From the NCBI GenBank assembly GCA_023375675.1, contig JALQBC010000019.1, positions 1 through 64,000 on the forward strand: a stretch of DNA of 64,000 nt, in the 5' to 3' direction. The first letter of the stretch is position 1, and every line of letters starts with the position of its first letter. This stretch comes from Cytospora piceicola (taxonomy: Eukaryota; Ascomycota; Sordariomycetes; Diaporthales; Cytosporaceae). A model generated the notes under the pieces. It saw only the letters and a program-made list of their open reading frames with translations, had not been told where the DNA came from and did not search any database. Below are positions 23,488 to 35,456 of the stretch, one piece after another. A program made the translations under genes and the position numbers.

Positions 23488-23945
23488 GAGGCGCGAAGGA
23501 GGACGAAGGTCGCGATGTTATTGAAATTTGGGAGTTTGGCATCTGAACACGTTCTGGTGGATACCCAACTCAGTCTCTCTTCTTGTGTTTCCATTTTTCT
23601 TCCTTTCTTCGATAAAATGGTTGTACGAAGTCAAATTCGTACGTACGTACGTACTTCAAGCTATTCGAAAAACAATACAAGCCCCCACTTTGATGGTCAA
23701 TATCCATGAGAGCTGTGAACGCGGAGGAGCCTTGTTAGTCCAGTTACAGAGCCTTCATCGGAGAACAATACTAGAAGACATACCCAGACTTAATGCAAGA
23801 CAATGAGATACTGCATATCCCCGAATGCACTGGGCGTTTTGTACAGGCCAAGCTGGGGCGATGCCACGCAATCAATACCTCTCTGTTCTGCTCAAGTCAG
23901 AAACAATCCATCAGCCGCCACAACTCCCAAGGAACTAGTTCCAGC
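23488..23945. other. Convergent 3' spacer
   Basis: About 460 bp between the tail-to-tail calpain and FTA4-like genes. It holds a (GTAC)n-like run at about 23638-23654 and should contain both 3' ends. No other feature is seen. Confidence 0.6.
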
Positions 23946-24791
23946 TCAAACCAACCCATCCAGCAAACCCTCAACCTTCCTCCTCTCCTCGACCTCGACA
24001 TCATCCACGACCATGGCATCCCCATCCCCAAACAGATCCTCATCCCCCCCGTCACCCCCCTCACGCTCCTTCAACCGCGCAACCTTGTCGCCCACGCGCA
24101 CGAGCAACATGCGCATCCGCTCCAGCTCCTTCTCCACCTCGCCGTCGCGCGTGACCAGGTTCTCCTGCACGCCGCCGGCGGCACCAGACGAGACCCCGCC
24201 CTCCTCCCCCGCCCCCTCCTCACCACCAGCGGCCGCGGCGCCGCTGGCCCCCCCGAACGGCGCGAGGAGGGCCCCCATCCGCCGCAGCCGCCTGACGCGC
24301 TCCTCGGCCCGGCCCCTCCGCACCGAGAGGTCCTGCGCCCGGGCCGCGAGCTCGGCGTACCGCTTCGCCTCGAGCGGGTGGGCCTCGGCCTCGCGTGCGG
24401 ACTCCCACGCCGGCGGCAGGGACGAGATGGTCCCGGCGGCGGCGTAGTCCGCGCCTACGTTCCTCCACCCTTCCTCCTCCTCCTCCTCCTCCGCGCCGTC
24501 GCTGCCGCCGGCCCCGCCCCGGTCGCCCGCGCTGAGGTACAGCTTGTCGATCTGCTCGGCGACGTGCCGCGTCGCCTGCGGGGCGTAGACGCGCCTCGCG
24601 TGCTGCTGGAGGGTGTGGTTCAGCCGGAAGAGCGCGTCGTCGACGGCCTTCTCGGGGAGCCTGGAGTCGGCGGAGGAGTCGTTGGCGCGCTGCCAGGTGC
24701 GGCTCGGCTGCAGTGGCTGTGAGAGGAGACGCGTCTGTGTGGCGAGGAAGTTTTGTTTGAGGGTCGGGATGGTGGGTGCTGAGGGCGCCAT
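23946..24791 (-). CDS. Kinetochore subunit FTA4-like protein
   Basis: A 281-residue intronless protein. The N-terminus (LKQNFLATQTRLLSQPL, then the HARRVYAPQATRHVAEQID segment at about 63-81) resembles fungal FTA4, a subunit of the Sim4/CCAN inner-kinetochore complex at centromeres. The middle carries a Glu run, then Ala/Arg-rich helices at ~135-175, a Gly/Ala-rich linker, and a predicted coiled coil at ~210-245. The C-terminal tail is acidic. The start is the first ATG and the stop is TGA. GC content rises sharply in the middle third (24200-24600), reflecting the Ala/Arg/Gly composition. The family call is from memory of the N-terminal motif and needs a profile search. Confidence 0.6.
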   Translation of the reverse strand: MAPSAPTIPTLKQNFLATQTRLLSQPLQPSRTWQRANDSSADSRLPEKAVDDALFRLNHTLQQHARRVYAPQATRHVAEQIDKLYLSAGDRGGAGGSDGAEEEEEEEGWRNVGADYAAAGTISSLPPAWESAREAEAHPLEAKRYAELAARAQDLSVRRGRAEERVRRLRRMGALLAPFGGASGAAAAGGEEGAGEEGGVSSGAAGGVQENLVTRDGEVEKELERMRMLLVRVGDKVARLKEREGGDGGDEDLFGDGDAMVVDDVEVEERRKVEGLLDGLV

Positions 24792-25647
24792 TCTGTCATG
24801 AAAGTTGGCAGGGGATGGTTCCTCTTCCTAGAAAGGCACGTTTGACTGAGTGAGATTGAGGTACGAAGTGGTGTTATACGATGAGATGACAGTTGGTTGG
24901 TGAGAGTCTCGCTCGTCGTTTACGGTCTGTCGTCTGGGGTGCAGTCTGTTGTTGATTGTGCGCGGAGACCCGGGGTTTGAAAAGCCCAGCAACCCAAGGT
25001 GATGTTGGCGCTCTGGCAGCCCTGAAGACCCCATCACAGCCAACCCCTTTCTTCACTACAGAATGCAGATTCAGGCTGCACTAACTTACTCAGTGCAGAC
25101 CCTAAAGAACTGCACCTTCAGGCGACGAACATCCGGCAAAGGCAAAAGCAAAACCCTTTGGTTTTCACCAGCGAGTTCTATATGCGTCATAAATAAGCAA
25201 CCGAGGCTTTCCACTTCCATGTACCTTCATAAAGGAAGGCCAGGGGACCTCGCCTTGGGCTTAATTCTACGACAAAGTTTGCGCTTTTGCAACCTAAGTG
25301 TTTCAACCTGTAGTCAGACTTTGATATATCACATAGACCATACAAGATGCTATCGGTAAAGACTGTGGTTTTATTTTCTTCTTTGCTAACTGAGATCCCG
25401 ATACTGTGGTTAAAATGAGCGTGATATACTGGATAATTGAAAAAGCGACTCGAAAACGGTTACCAGGAAAGGGGGCAAAGGAGCTCGTGAGACATTGTCA
25501 ATGCCTCCATGGGACACCTTGAAAGAAAGTAACAAGTACCCGTCTCGTATCATGAAGGGCTCATGAAACCGAGACGTCCGTCGAGCATGTATCACTGCAA
25601 TACTCAACCCAAATCTTGGGCATGAAGGAGAGAGAAAGAGCCAAATC
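24792..25647. other. Spacer between FTA4-like and INO1 genes
   Basis: About 860 bp holding the 3' end of INO1 and the promoter of the FTA4-like gene. No RNA gene or repeat seen. Confidence 0.6.
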
Positions 25648-27337
25648 TCAAAACAATTTGTGCTCCAAGCTCATGTCCGGCTCCGGCTCGAGGCCGACGC
25701 ACGCGCGGAAGATGTTCGTCAAGGCACCGCGCTGCTTGGCCAGGGAATTGACAACGGGCGTGCCCGGCGGGGTGAGCGGCGCCTTGAGCATGTAGCTCAG
25801 AATACTAAGCACGCTGTGGAAACTCTTGTACTCGTCATCACCCTCGCATTTCCACTGGATGCGCGTCATCATCTCCGTGACGAGCACAAGGTCGATGATC
25901 AGCGGCGAGGCAAGGAGAGAGTCCTCGCAGACGTTGAAGATGCTGGAATTCGAGTACAAATAAGCCACCTTGTCCAACGGTGAGAAGGGGAGGAACTCAC
26001 GAGATAGTCTGGTGCCCGCCCATGAAAATCTCAGCGTAGTACTCGTCTAGGGCGCGCTTGTTGTCTCCAACGGCGGGCATGTACTTGATGACCACGGCGT
26101 GGTCTGGGTGCTCGCCGTTCTTGTACAAGACGCTATTGGCCTCGACCATGTCGTCCACCACCGTCGACTTCGAGATCTCCTTGCTACGGAACTGCCTCTG
26201 CGAGCTCAGGTTCTTGCCGTCGTTGTTGCCGAGGTGGTTATAGCTCGCAATGGACGTCAGCTTGATGCCCGCGTTGATGAGGAAGTCAACCAGCGCGGAC
26301 TTCATCTTGGTCTGGCCGGACTTGAAGTCATCACCACCGATGAAGGCGCCGTGGCGCTCGGCCAGGTCGATTGCGCCCGGGACGAATGTGTTCTGCGGGC
26401 TGCCGTTGATGAACGGGGCCTTCTCGAGGATGCACGCCACGGCGAAGACAGTCGAGGGCGCAATCTCCGTGTGGCCCCGCTCGATGGACCTGAGCAGATT
26501 GTCCGCCGTGTCATTCACGCCCGGGATGATTTCGGCATAGCGCTCCGTGTTCGCGGTCCACTGGACAATGATCTTGTCCAGATGATGTTGCGTCTTGAAA
26601 TCACGGATATCCTTGCGGATCTGCTCGACATGCTCAGAGCAGGCTTTCGCGCCCGGGATGACATTGTCCGCCCTGTCTTCCTGGTTGGCGGCGATGAAGT
26701 CAGGGTAGTAAATGCTCGGCAGCGGCTTCATCTCCGTCATCTCCTTTCTGACCATCGCTTTGAGGGTGGGCTCCAGCACGGCGGCTCTATCCATGGCTTT
26801 GGCGAGATCCATGGAGCTAATGTCCCAGCCACCGACCACAAGATCGTTTGGGTGAGCCATAGGGAGGACATCATGGAAGGGGACGTTGACGTCCCTGTGC
26901 GTCTTTGCGTCGGTCCCCAGCTTCATGGTCGAGCCCATAACCACAGACCCGTAGTAGTTAGCGGCCTGAGGACCCTCACGCGTTTCCCAGACGAGACCGC
27001 GGCGGTTGGCGATGATGCCCGCGGTGACCGTGGAGCCGTTGTTACCACCCCAGCCAACAAGCATCATACCAACCCTGGGGACCTTGCGGTCGACCTTGAA
27101 GTTGTACACGGCCTCCTGGGGGGTCGCCGTATAGGCACCGTCGTCATCCCTGGCCACGCTCGTGGTGCGGTAGATGTACTTGGATAGGATCTCAGACTCC
27201 GTGTAGTCCACATTGGCGGAGTTCACCATGAAGGGGGGCTTCTTGTCAGTGCTTGTATGGTGAGTTCCATTGCCGTTGGCGGCATGTCCACCTCCGTACG
27301 AAGAGCCAGCAGCGTTCACGTCGGAATGCCGCGCCAT
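25648..27337 (-). CDS. INO1: Inositol-3-phosphate synthase (2 exons)
   Basis: Exon 1 is 27337-26001, exon 2 is 25942-25648; the 58-nt intron has a GTGAGT donor. The 543-residue protein converts glucose 6-phosphate to 1D-myo-inositol 3-phosphate with NAD, the first step of inositol and phosphatidylinositol synthesis in the cytosol. Visible family motifs are the NAD-binding [13 protein letters not shown] at ~95-107, [19 protein letters not shown], the catalytic-region [15 protein letters not shown], and [14 protein letters not shown] with following [13 protein letters not shown]. The join restores the conserved [13 protein letters not shown] sequence, and the length is normal. The first ~30 residues are a Gly/Asn/His-rich variable leader. 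Two CACATG elements lie upstream (27730-27740 and near 27941), suggesting inositol-responsive control. Confidence 0.96.
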
Positions 27338-28139
27338 CTTGGCCTCGAGAACTTTACGTTTGCGTGGTGACGACCTTTATCGTGTAAAGGCCGAGTCCGT
27401 TGCACTGCCGCCACGAGAGGCGCAACGGGCTCCTGCGTACGGGTGGTGGACCCTGAGTATACATGTCAAAACTTTGGTGTTTTTTTCTCTCTTTAAGTTC
27501 CCGTGAGGGAGAACTCACGAGTTTAGAAGGTTGGAAAACGTCTTGACCGTAACCGTGACCGCAGCCCGAGAGCGCGATCGATTTTTTTGATGTTGCTTGC
27601 GTATGTGTGAGAGCAGGATACCCCTGATTTTGACTGTATCGCAGCGATGCTGGAGGTTGTAGTACCACGTTTGAGTCGGCAACAACAAGAACCAGGGAGG
27701 AGAAGCCGACCTATATCTACCGTCTTGTCTCACATGTGAAGCCCCAAGCGGTGAACAGACCCAAGCCATCCGAAGATGCCGCTGCGTTAGCTAACGCTAG
27801 CCAAGCAAGACAGTGACAGCGAAGCACGCATCTGCAATTTCCCGAGTTGGGCGACAATTGTTAATTGTGCTATTGGTCGAGAAGCGCCGCTGGTGAAAGG
27901 AAAAGCAACACAATTGCTGCGGTAAACCACAGTCCATGTGCATGTGAGGCGGTGTTCTTTGAGCAGACGACATTGATTTGTTGATTGTTCGAGATACCGC
28001 AGTAAACATTCAATAGCCGACCATGTATCGAATAATTATTCCGACCATTCTCCCAGCCGTAACACTCGGACTAAGTCCCCAAGGCATGCGTTAAGAAGAA
28101 ACACAGACGGAGGTATATAAGAAAGTGTAAAGGGTGTGA
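27338..28139. other. INO1 upstream region, bordering the AT-rich island
   Basis: About 800 bp with the likely INO1 promoter and 5' leader (including a TC-rich stretch near 27481-27495), then transition to the AT-rich island. Two CACATG motifs are noted separately. No gene is recognised. Confidence 0.6.
27730..27742 (-). promoter_or_regulatory. Candidate inositol-responsive (ICRE/UAS-INO) bHLH site
   Basis: On the minus strand, the strand of INO1, this reads GCTTCACATG, which agrees with the yeast consensus TYTTCACATG at 9 of 10 positions. It sits in the palindrome TCACATGTGA about 390 bp upstream of the INO1 start codon. A weaker copy (GCCTCACATG, 8 of 10) lies at 27941-27950. In yeast this element binds Ino2/Ino4 and activates INO1. 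Whether the same regulators act here is inference. Confidence 0.45.
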
Positions 28140-31100
28140 GAACCGGGGGCCGAGGGCCGAGCGCAGCGCCACCTAATTTAGCGTATGACGGCGCTCGATT
28201 AGCAGGGCGCCGGCTCGCCCACGGCCCTCGAGGCTAAGACACCTCCCCTTTAGCGGCGCCGCTAAGGCTATAATATCGCGAAAGGAATATAAACAGTCGC
28301 GTTAATCTATACTACTATAAGTCGTATTATTTTTAACGCGATAGGCTTACTTTATTACTATAAATATATAGGCGGCCGAGTAAACGTAGTTATTAACGAT
28401 CTACCTATTATTATCGCTTTACTACTTAACTATTATAATTATAACTTATAATATTTTATTTATTTATTAATATAGCTATTTAATATATAAAGCTATATCC
28501 TACCTAACTTAGCTAGTACCTACTTTATAACGTCGACGTTATACTTAAATAGTAATAATAGTATACCGGCTTCGAGCTTAAAGATAACGATATTATAAAG
28601 GTTACTTCGGCCGACTACCTACTTTTATAAGACTTCTTTACTAACGTTTAGTCGAAAAAAAAAGCTAATAATATATATAGTAAATTACTTAAAGCTACTA
28701 CCGTTAATAGCTTATTTATTATTAAATATTACTTTTATAAATATTATTAATAGTATATAAAATCGAAAGGTAAAGGTATTAAATATAAGATAAGTAATAG
28801 TTATACTATATACCTTATACGTATAATAATAATAAAAACGTTTAAAGTAACTAAATAAAAGTTAATAAACAACTTAAACTTTATAAGTAAATATAAACTA
28901 CTATAAAATAAAAAGTGCTAACCGGTAAGAAAGTTTTATTTAAGTATTACGGTTTCTATAATAATAATTACGACTTAATATATTATAATAACGTTTACTA
29001 CTTTCGCAGCTTAGCTAACGCTATTAAAAGATATCTCGAACGCGGTTATAGCCTTAAGAAAGGTTAAGTAAACAGTATATAAAAGAAAGACGTTAAGTTA
29101 TAACGTAAAGTAAAATTATATAAGGTTTATAACATATAGCTTATTAACTTAGCTGTTTTTCGTAATTAAAAGAAATCAATTTAAGTAAAAAAAGTAGTAA
29201 AAAAGGCGACGATTAGCGATAGCTTTATATAGTAACGATAGGTAAAACGTTACGTTAAGTAGTAATATTAGTAAGTTTCTCTTTTAGTAAGTTTAAAAGA
29301 TTAAAACTTACTATAATTAAACGTAATAATATCTTTATATAGTTATAAAACGAAAAACTGCTTTATATAGCTATTAACTTATATAATTATATAATAAAAG
29401 AAAAAAAAAAGGTATTTTATAGCCTAATATTTATACTACTTAAGCTAAATACTTTTATAAGCGGTATCTTTTAAAGCTATAACCGTTTTATACTACTTAA
29501 TAGCTTATATAAAACTAACCGTTTAAGCTAATACCTTTTTACTATTTAAGCTTATAATAACTATAGCTATTAAAGGTAAAGCGCTTTTTTTTTAACGTAA
29601 AGCTAGTATATATAGGTAATCGAAGATTATTTAGCTATTATTAAGTAATTAGTATTAAGCTAAAAGCTAAAATAGGTAATAAATAATAATTTTAATACTA
29701 AATAACAAAGCTTTTATAATTTCTCGCGCTATAGTTAAAGTAGATAGGTTATCTTATTATTTTATTAAAAGTATTAAATAAAGGTAGTAGAAAAACATAT
29801 ATTTAAAAAGGCTTTTAACGTTACCTATAAATAGTATTAAAAAGTAATATATAATATAGTTAACAAAGAAGAATATAGGCTATTTTACTAAAAGGCTATT
29901 AACGTTATATTTAAAACGTATAAGGTATAGAAAGTATACCTTTAAAAAAAGCTATTAAATAGTAAAAACTTTAAGTAAGTATTATAAGTAAAGTAAGTTT
30001 TACTTTTAGTATTTTATTTAAGCTTTTACTATATAACCTTTTTTATTAATATATAAGTTTTATATTAGATTTTATATACCGATTTTTCTTTAAGTATCTA
30101 TAATATCGCTGTTAAAAGGCTTTTATAGCTATTTAAAAAGGGATAGGGTAAAGAAAGAAATAAATAAATACACTTTATTAAAAACCGCTTAACATACGTT
30201 TAACGTATATATATAATAGTATAAAAAAGCTTAAGATATAACGGTTAAAAAATCTATTAAGAAGATACTAAACCTTATCGTCTATTCTAGCTATTTTATT
30301 ACTATCTTTACTACCTTATAATAATATTAAATAAAGTAGATATAAAAGGCTAAAAGCAACGACAAGAATAATAATACCTTCTTTTATAAGGCTAATGTTT
30401 ATAAGCTTAAATACTTTTACCGATTTTAATAACGGTAACGGTTATTTTATACCTATATATAGCGGAAGTATTTATATAAAAGCGAAAAGATTACTAAGGT
30501 ATAGTTTAAGTAAGTTTATATACCTTTTATATAAAACGGCTAGCTTATTTATTATTAAACTTTTAATAACCTTTTCGTCGATTACGTTTAAAGTAAAATA
30601 AAGCTAGTATATAAAGAATAAAAGTAAGTAATATTATAATTCTTATATTATTAAAGTAACTATAAACTAATAATACCTTTAAACGTTATTAGGCTTTTAC
30701 GTATAGGTTATAAACTAACCGCGTTAAAATAAAAAAGATTTAGTTTAAGTAGGTAGAATAGCTATAGGTTACGTAGTATAGTTTAATAGAACTATCGTAA
30801 GCTATTAGCGATTAAAGTAAGTCTTTACTATAGATTATAAAAAGCCTAAATAGCCGTTTTATATAGAAAGCTACGAATATATAAAGCCTTTTCTCGGTAA
30901 TAGTAGTAACGGCGAAATCTATAATAATACTTAAAGTAGTATAGTTAAATATACCTATTACGCTTACGTAAGTAAGTATAACCGGGTATAACTTTAAAGC
31001 TATTTATATAATATTTACTAATAAATATATTTAATAAACGATAACTTTATCTCTTTTTATAGGCCTTATACAATAATTTACGAAACCTTCTATATAATAA

Positions 31101-31790
31101 CCCTTTCTTATAAGTATACTTATCGTAATACCTTTATCTGCGATACCCCTTCTACTAACAACCTTTTAACAGCTAACGGTACTTATAATATATAATTAGT
31201 TATAGCTAAGTATACCTACTTTCTTTATAAAAAGTTTATATATAATATTAAGCGGCGGGTTTTTATAGGTAAGCTTTATAGTCTACGCTAAATAAGCGCT
31301 ATATATTACTACGATAGCGCCTATAATATTAAAAAGAGTACGGTTAAAGATTATAATAGCGTTTATAATAGCTTTATTTACTATACCGTAAAAGGTTAAC
31401 ATTATACTATAGTAGTATATATAAGAAGTCTTTAATACTTTTAATAAGTTTATTATATACTATTTTACTAGCTAATAGTTTTATAGCTATTATAGTATTT
31501 CCTTTAGCCCGCCTGTTTTAAGTAGGTATAATAGCGGTAGCTTAGCTAACACTTTATTAAAAAAAACGATTTTAAAGCTAATATATAGACTTTATATATA
31601 GAACGTACTTATAGGCGATAACACTATATATAGTATTTCTACCGAGATAAAAATAGTAATAAAGGGCTTACCTTAATAGCTATTATTATAACTAGGCGCG
31701 TTTAGGTGTAACGGAAATATAGGCCGTAAGTACGGTTATATATAAGTCTTAGTAGTACCTTGTTAGTCTAAGATTTAGCTAATACGATTC
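28140..31790. mobile_element. RIP-degraded AT-rich repeat relic (about 3.6 kb)
   Basis: A block of extreme AT content with sharp borders and no usable open frame. CA and TG dinucleotides are nearly absent: the 540 bp 28321-28860 contain neither. TA is very abundant, while CG is retained. This is the signature of RIP (CpA to TpA on both strands), which acts on repeated DNA, so this was almost surely a transposon. The first ~120 bp (28140-28262) are still GC-rich and contain an imperfect inverted repeat (arms near 28149-28172 and 28205-28233). I see no matching terminal or long terminal repeats, and no protein can be recovered, so the class is unknown. Borders are good to about 50 bp. Confidence 0.85.
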
Positions 31791-33690
31791 TAGATCAGGT
31801 TAGCAGTTGACACTTTCTTAAATACCCAGACAGAGCAGGAGAAAGCGATGTGTCTTGCAGTCACAGTGACAACGTATGATGTAACATTGTCTTATGTCTA
31901 CTTCCCTGGCAAAACCAAAGATGCTATCTTCGAAAAAAAACCAGTTGACAAAATACCACTAATGTAGAACATACATGTGCAGTAAAACCAGGGACCTAAC
32001 CGGGTTTTCCTCTGGGCACGTGGCTGGCCTCTTCGGTCGTGAGGTTTGTTGGTCGAACGAGCCTGGCTCCGCGTCCAGCCAACGGGAATGCCGTCAAGCT
32101 TATGTTGGAACTTGTGATTCTCGTGAATACACTTGCGCTCAAATTGCACAACTGTAGGATCACTTGATAGTGGACCTTAGTGTCTGCTAAGCTAGTTTGG
32201 GGAAAGAAGCTAGCTTCGTCGCCGAGAAGGACCAGACCGGGTTGGTCGGAGTATAGATGAGGTCGACACCGATGCTGTCACTTGAGTAGCTGGCCGTTCG
32301 GTCCTCTATAAGGCTCTGCATCATAAGGCTTGACTTTGCAGCATACCCCTCTCGTTCCCCGGAATGTCAGTGCTACCTTCCCGTGCTACTAGCATGGCCC
32401 GCTTCACCTTAAAACATTGGGAAGCGGACGGATAGGGTAGCGGGTGTCTGCCTGAACCACGAGGCGGTCCCAAACGAGCCAGTGCCGAGTCCAAAAGGAG
32501 GTTGAGGTCGAGATCAAAGTCGAGGTCGAGGTCGATGCCGTCAAAGTCCGTGGGCCACTTGCAGGCCTTCCAAGGTTGTCTTCATACACCAACCCCAGCT
32601 TGTCTCCCCAGAAGAAGGAAGCCCCCAGACAGCGCAAAAGCCACGGACTGGCTCGATGTCCAGATTGGGATGCTGGGGGATATCAATCTCGTGACTAATA
32701 ATTTTTGTGGTGCCCAACACTGTCTAGAACCCCGGAGACAGCCTACCCAAGTAGGAAGTCCTTTGATAAAGATCAGAGAGTCGATCGACTTGGAGGGCGT
32801 GGGGGTGACATGGTTCACTTGGCTGATCCATGGGTAGTGCTTTCCGCAATTGGCAGCCAGCGAGATTGCGTTCGCCGTGATGGTTGAAGAAAGGGGTTTA
32901 GGGGTGTTTTTTTTTGTGGCGCAACATGGGTATGGTTTCTTCATGGATTAATTTGAACAAGACCTTATCAGGTGAGGATGACGACGAAGGAGGATTCGTA
33001 CTGGACGGGTTATTGGTGTTGTGCATATTCGGATTCGATGCACACCATCCATCATCCATCGGCCATCACCTATCAGTCATCATCGACGAGTCCATCCATC
33101 CATCCTCCACTTGTCCACCTGAGAATGGAGCCCTCTTCCTGAAGGCCGACGGAAATAATGACTGGGCGGTACTGAAATGAGGTCCCCAAGCACGTTACTA
33201 CCACACCACTCACCGTACCATCGTTCCAGGTTTCCATAGGGCTCCGATATCAAGATGGTGGGAGCTCTGTGGCTTCTTCCCCAAGCCTGGTAGACCCAGA
33301 CGATTCGGCGAGGTTCCTGATGGGATTGGACTTCACACGGCCGGCGGTAGACAGAAAGAGTCCAAGTCCGTCCGTACTTACGAAATTATCAAGAGTCGAG
33401 ATGGACCTCTTGGACCCCTATTGTTGCTCGGGCCGCAAGCTCAACCCGGGTATTTCCTAGTCCTTGGTTGATGGGGCAGCTTTGGCGTAGTGGAGTCTGT
33501 CGCTCTCACGAGACCCAGGAAGTCCTTGAAAAGAAACATCGGAAGTTACGTGTCGTTGTGTGTGTTCGGTACCGCAACAGCAATTGCGGCAATAATAGTC
33601 GAGACCGTCTACGCATGACGATCTGGTGGTCAGAAACGGAGCAGAGCGGGCTACCACCTACCACACCAAAACAAGGGCTTGGCTAACAGG

Positions 33691-33700
33691 TACCTAGGTA
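33691..33700. repeat. Palindrome TACCTAGGTA, copy 1
   Basis: Perfect 10-bp palindrome, followed by two further CCTAGG/CTAGGTA-type degenerate copies to about 33720. Confidence 0.8.
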
Positions 33701-34265
33701 CTTAAGCACCTAGGCTAGGTATGTAAGACTGCTATACTGATACAGTGTGCCCTGACAGCCATGACAGCCAAGACAGCGCCCCGGCAAAGGATTGTGTATG
33801 ATCCCCATTTCTCCGATACCAACCTCCATTCATATATGCCCTTGCCCTGGTTGCGCGATTACTGTGTAGTATGTGCATGCATGCATACTTGAGTAGTATG
33901 GCCGTTATGCCCCGATCGACCTGGGGAATTACCGTTATTGGGGGTGTTGATCGTGCTTGCTCTTGGCCCTTGGGCAACACGCTCCAGCTCCTGTCGCAAT
34001 CTATACACACTACCAAGGTAGTAGTACCACAGTATACGGTAATCTTGGACCAAGTGGAGTGGGGTGAATGTGATCCCCAAGCGAGTTTAGCGGAGCTGCA
34101 TCCTGCACGAGCTCGCTGCACAATCCAGGGACCATTGCGACCCTCCCCCATTTCTCCAACGACCCTTTCCCTATAAGGAATAGTGGATTCTTGGGGATTT
34201 GCTCCTTGCAATTCAAACTGCCCGCGCGCTCTAGTGTACTATTTACTGCATAGCACGGAATGCAC

Positions 34266-34275
34266 TACCTAGGTA
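34266..34275. repeat. Palindrome TACCTAGGTA, copy 2
   Basis: Perfect 10-bp palindrome, identical to the copies at 33691, 34792 and 39343. Confidence 0.8.
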
Positions 34276-34791
34276 CTGCTCTGGACTTCGACGCCTGGAC
34301 ACCTCCCTCGACACCTCTAGACCTCCCCTCAGCTTGCCCCCGGGGGGCAAAATAACCTGCAATCTCCTTTTCACTCTTGATTCTCTGTCACTCTCTCTAA
34401 CCCCCCTTCCCCATGTAATTCTTGGGGGCCAATGCTTCCTGCTCATCTCCCTGTCCTTTCTGTCGCCTACTCACTCGATATAAAATTCATGCCCACTGAC
34501 ACGGGCCTTTGTGACATCGACTTGATTGATATCTGACGTCTGCGACCAATTTCGAGAGAGAACTGTCAGCGCCTCTTTCCTGCAGGCCACGCACGGTCTC
34601 TCACCAGTGGGACCAGTAAGCGAAGAGGACACAGACTCAATCGGTCGCCCGCAAGGTTCAAGGGTCGCAACGGCCACAGGGGTCTTTCATTCAGCCAATC
34701 TCAGCGCCTATCAACGCCCGCCTCGGGCACTTCTGCACACACGGCAGCCCACTAAACGACCTGGAACGGTACGGATGTACATACCTAGGTA

Positions 34792-34801
34792 CACTGTACT
34801 G
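34792..34801. repeat. Palindrome TACCTAGGTA, copy 3
   Basis: Perfect 10-bp palindrome in a run of TAC/GTA-rich sequence about 650 bp before the LIM start codon. Confidence 0.8.
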
Positions 34802-35456
34802 TATCGACCTGGACTCCACCGCGCCTGACCCCAAACCGAGGAGGACATCTGGAAACTCCCTCCGTCCACACTTCGAGACACTTTCCGCAACAACGAAACA
34901 CGCAATACTACGCATCTCCGACGACTTGTCCTTTCCACTCGTTTCCGTTGTCAGGTCAGAGCACTGCCAATTGGTGCTCTGTCATCGCCCAATCTCCTCG
35001 CTTCCCTTTGCTCTTCTTCGTTGTCGAGAGCCTGAGCCGTCTTGCACAACGCCACTGTCCTTCCCGACTCACAAGGCATCATCCCGTCCCGGCTTGCTTA
35101 CCAGTGACCGGTTTCATACCTCGTGCCCATCGAGTTATTGTCTGGTTTTCCATCAAATATTCCCAATACGCTTCGCACTCCCGCCTGGCTAGGCATCAGT
35201 CGCTTATCTGAGATCAAGGGAGATCCCAAGCACTGCCCTCTACACCCACTAGCAAGCATCAATACCCACCTCACACTCGACGCTCGCTATTCTACCTGAT
35301 CTCCCTTCCTAAACTATTACACGCGTCCTCAAACCATACCTCTCAACTCACTTGGATGCCATTGCGCTTCCACATGTTACCAATGTTCATATCAGTCTTG
35401 TCAGAGTAGACAGACCAGACTCCAGATTAGAGTTCAACCCAAAACCAACCAACAGG

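Larger units (their letters stand above)
31791..35456. other. Long spacer upstream of the LIM gene
   Basis: About 3.7 kb without a recognised gene. Frames of 60-160 codons on both strands lack domains. It contains three perfect TACCTAGGTA palindromes (listed). From about 34300 onward the sequence is pyrimidine-rich on the plus strand with many short upstream ATGs, consistent with a long promoter and 5' leader for the LIM gene; an intron in the leader is possible. Confidence 0.55.

Noticed and set aside
26099..27187. 362-codon plus-strand frame opposite INO1
   Set aside because: Antisense shadow; INO1 motifs on the minus strand are unambiguous.
28140..28262. GC-rich hairpin at the island edge as a Helitron end
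   Set aside because: The arms pair only imperfectly and there is no CTRR terminus at the expected distance.
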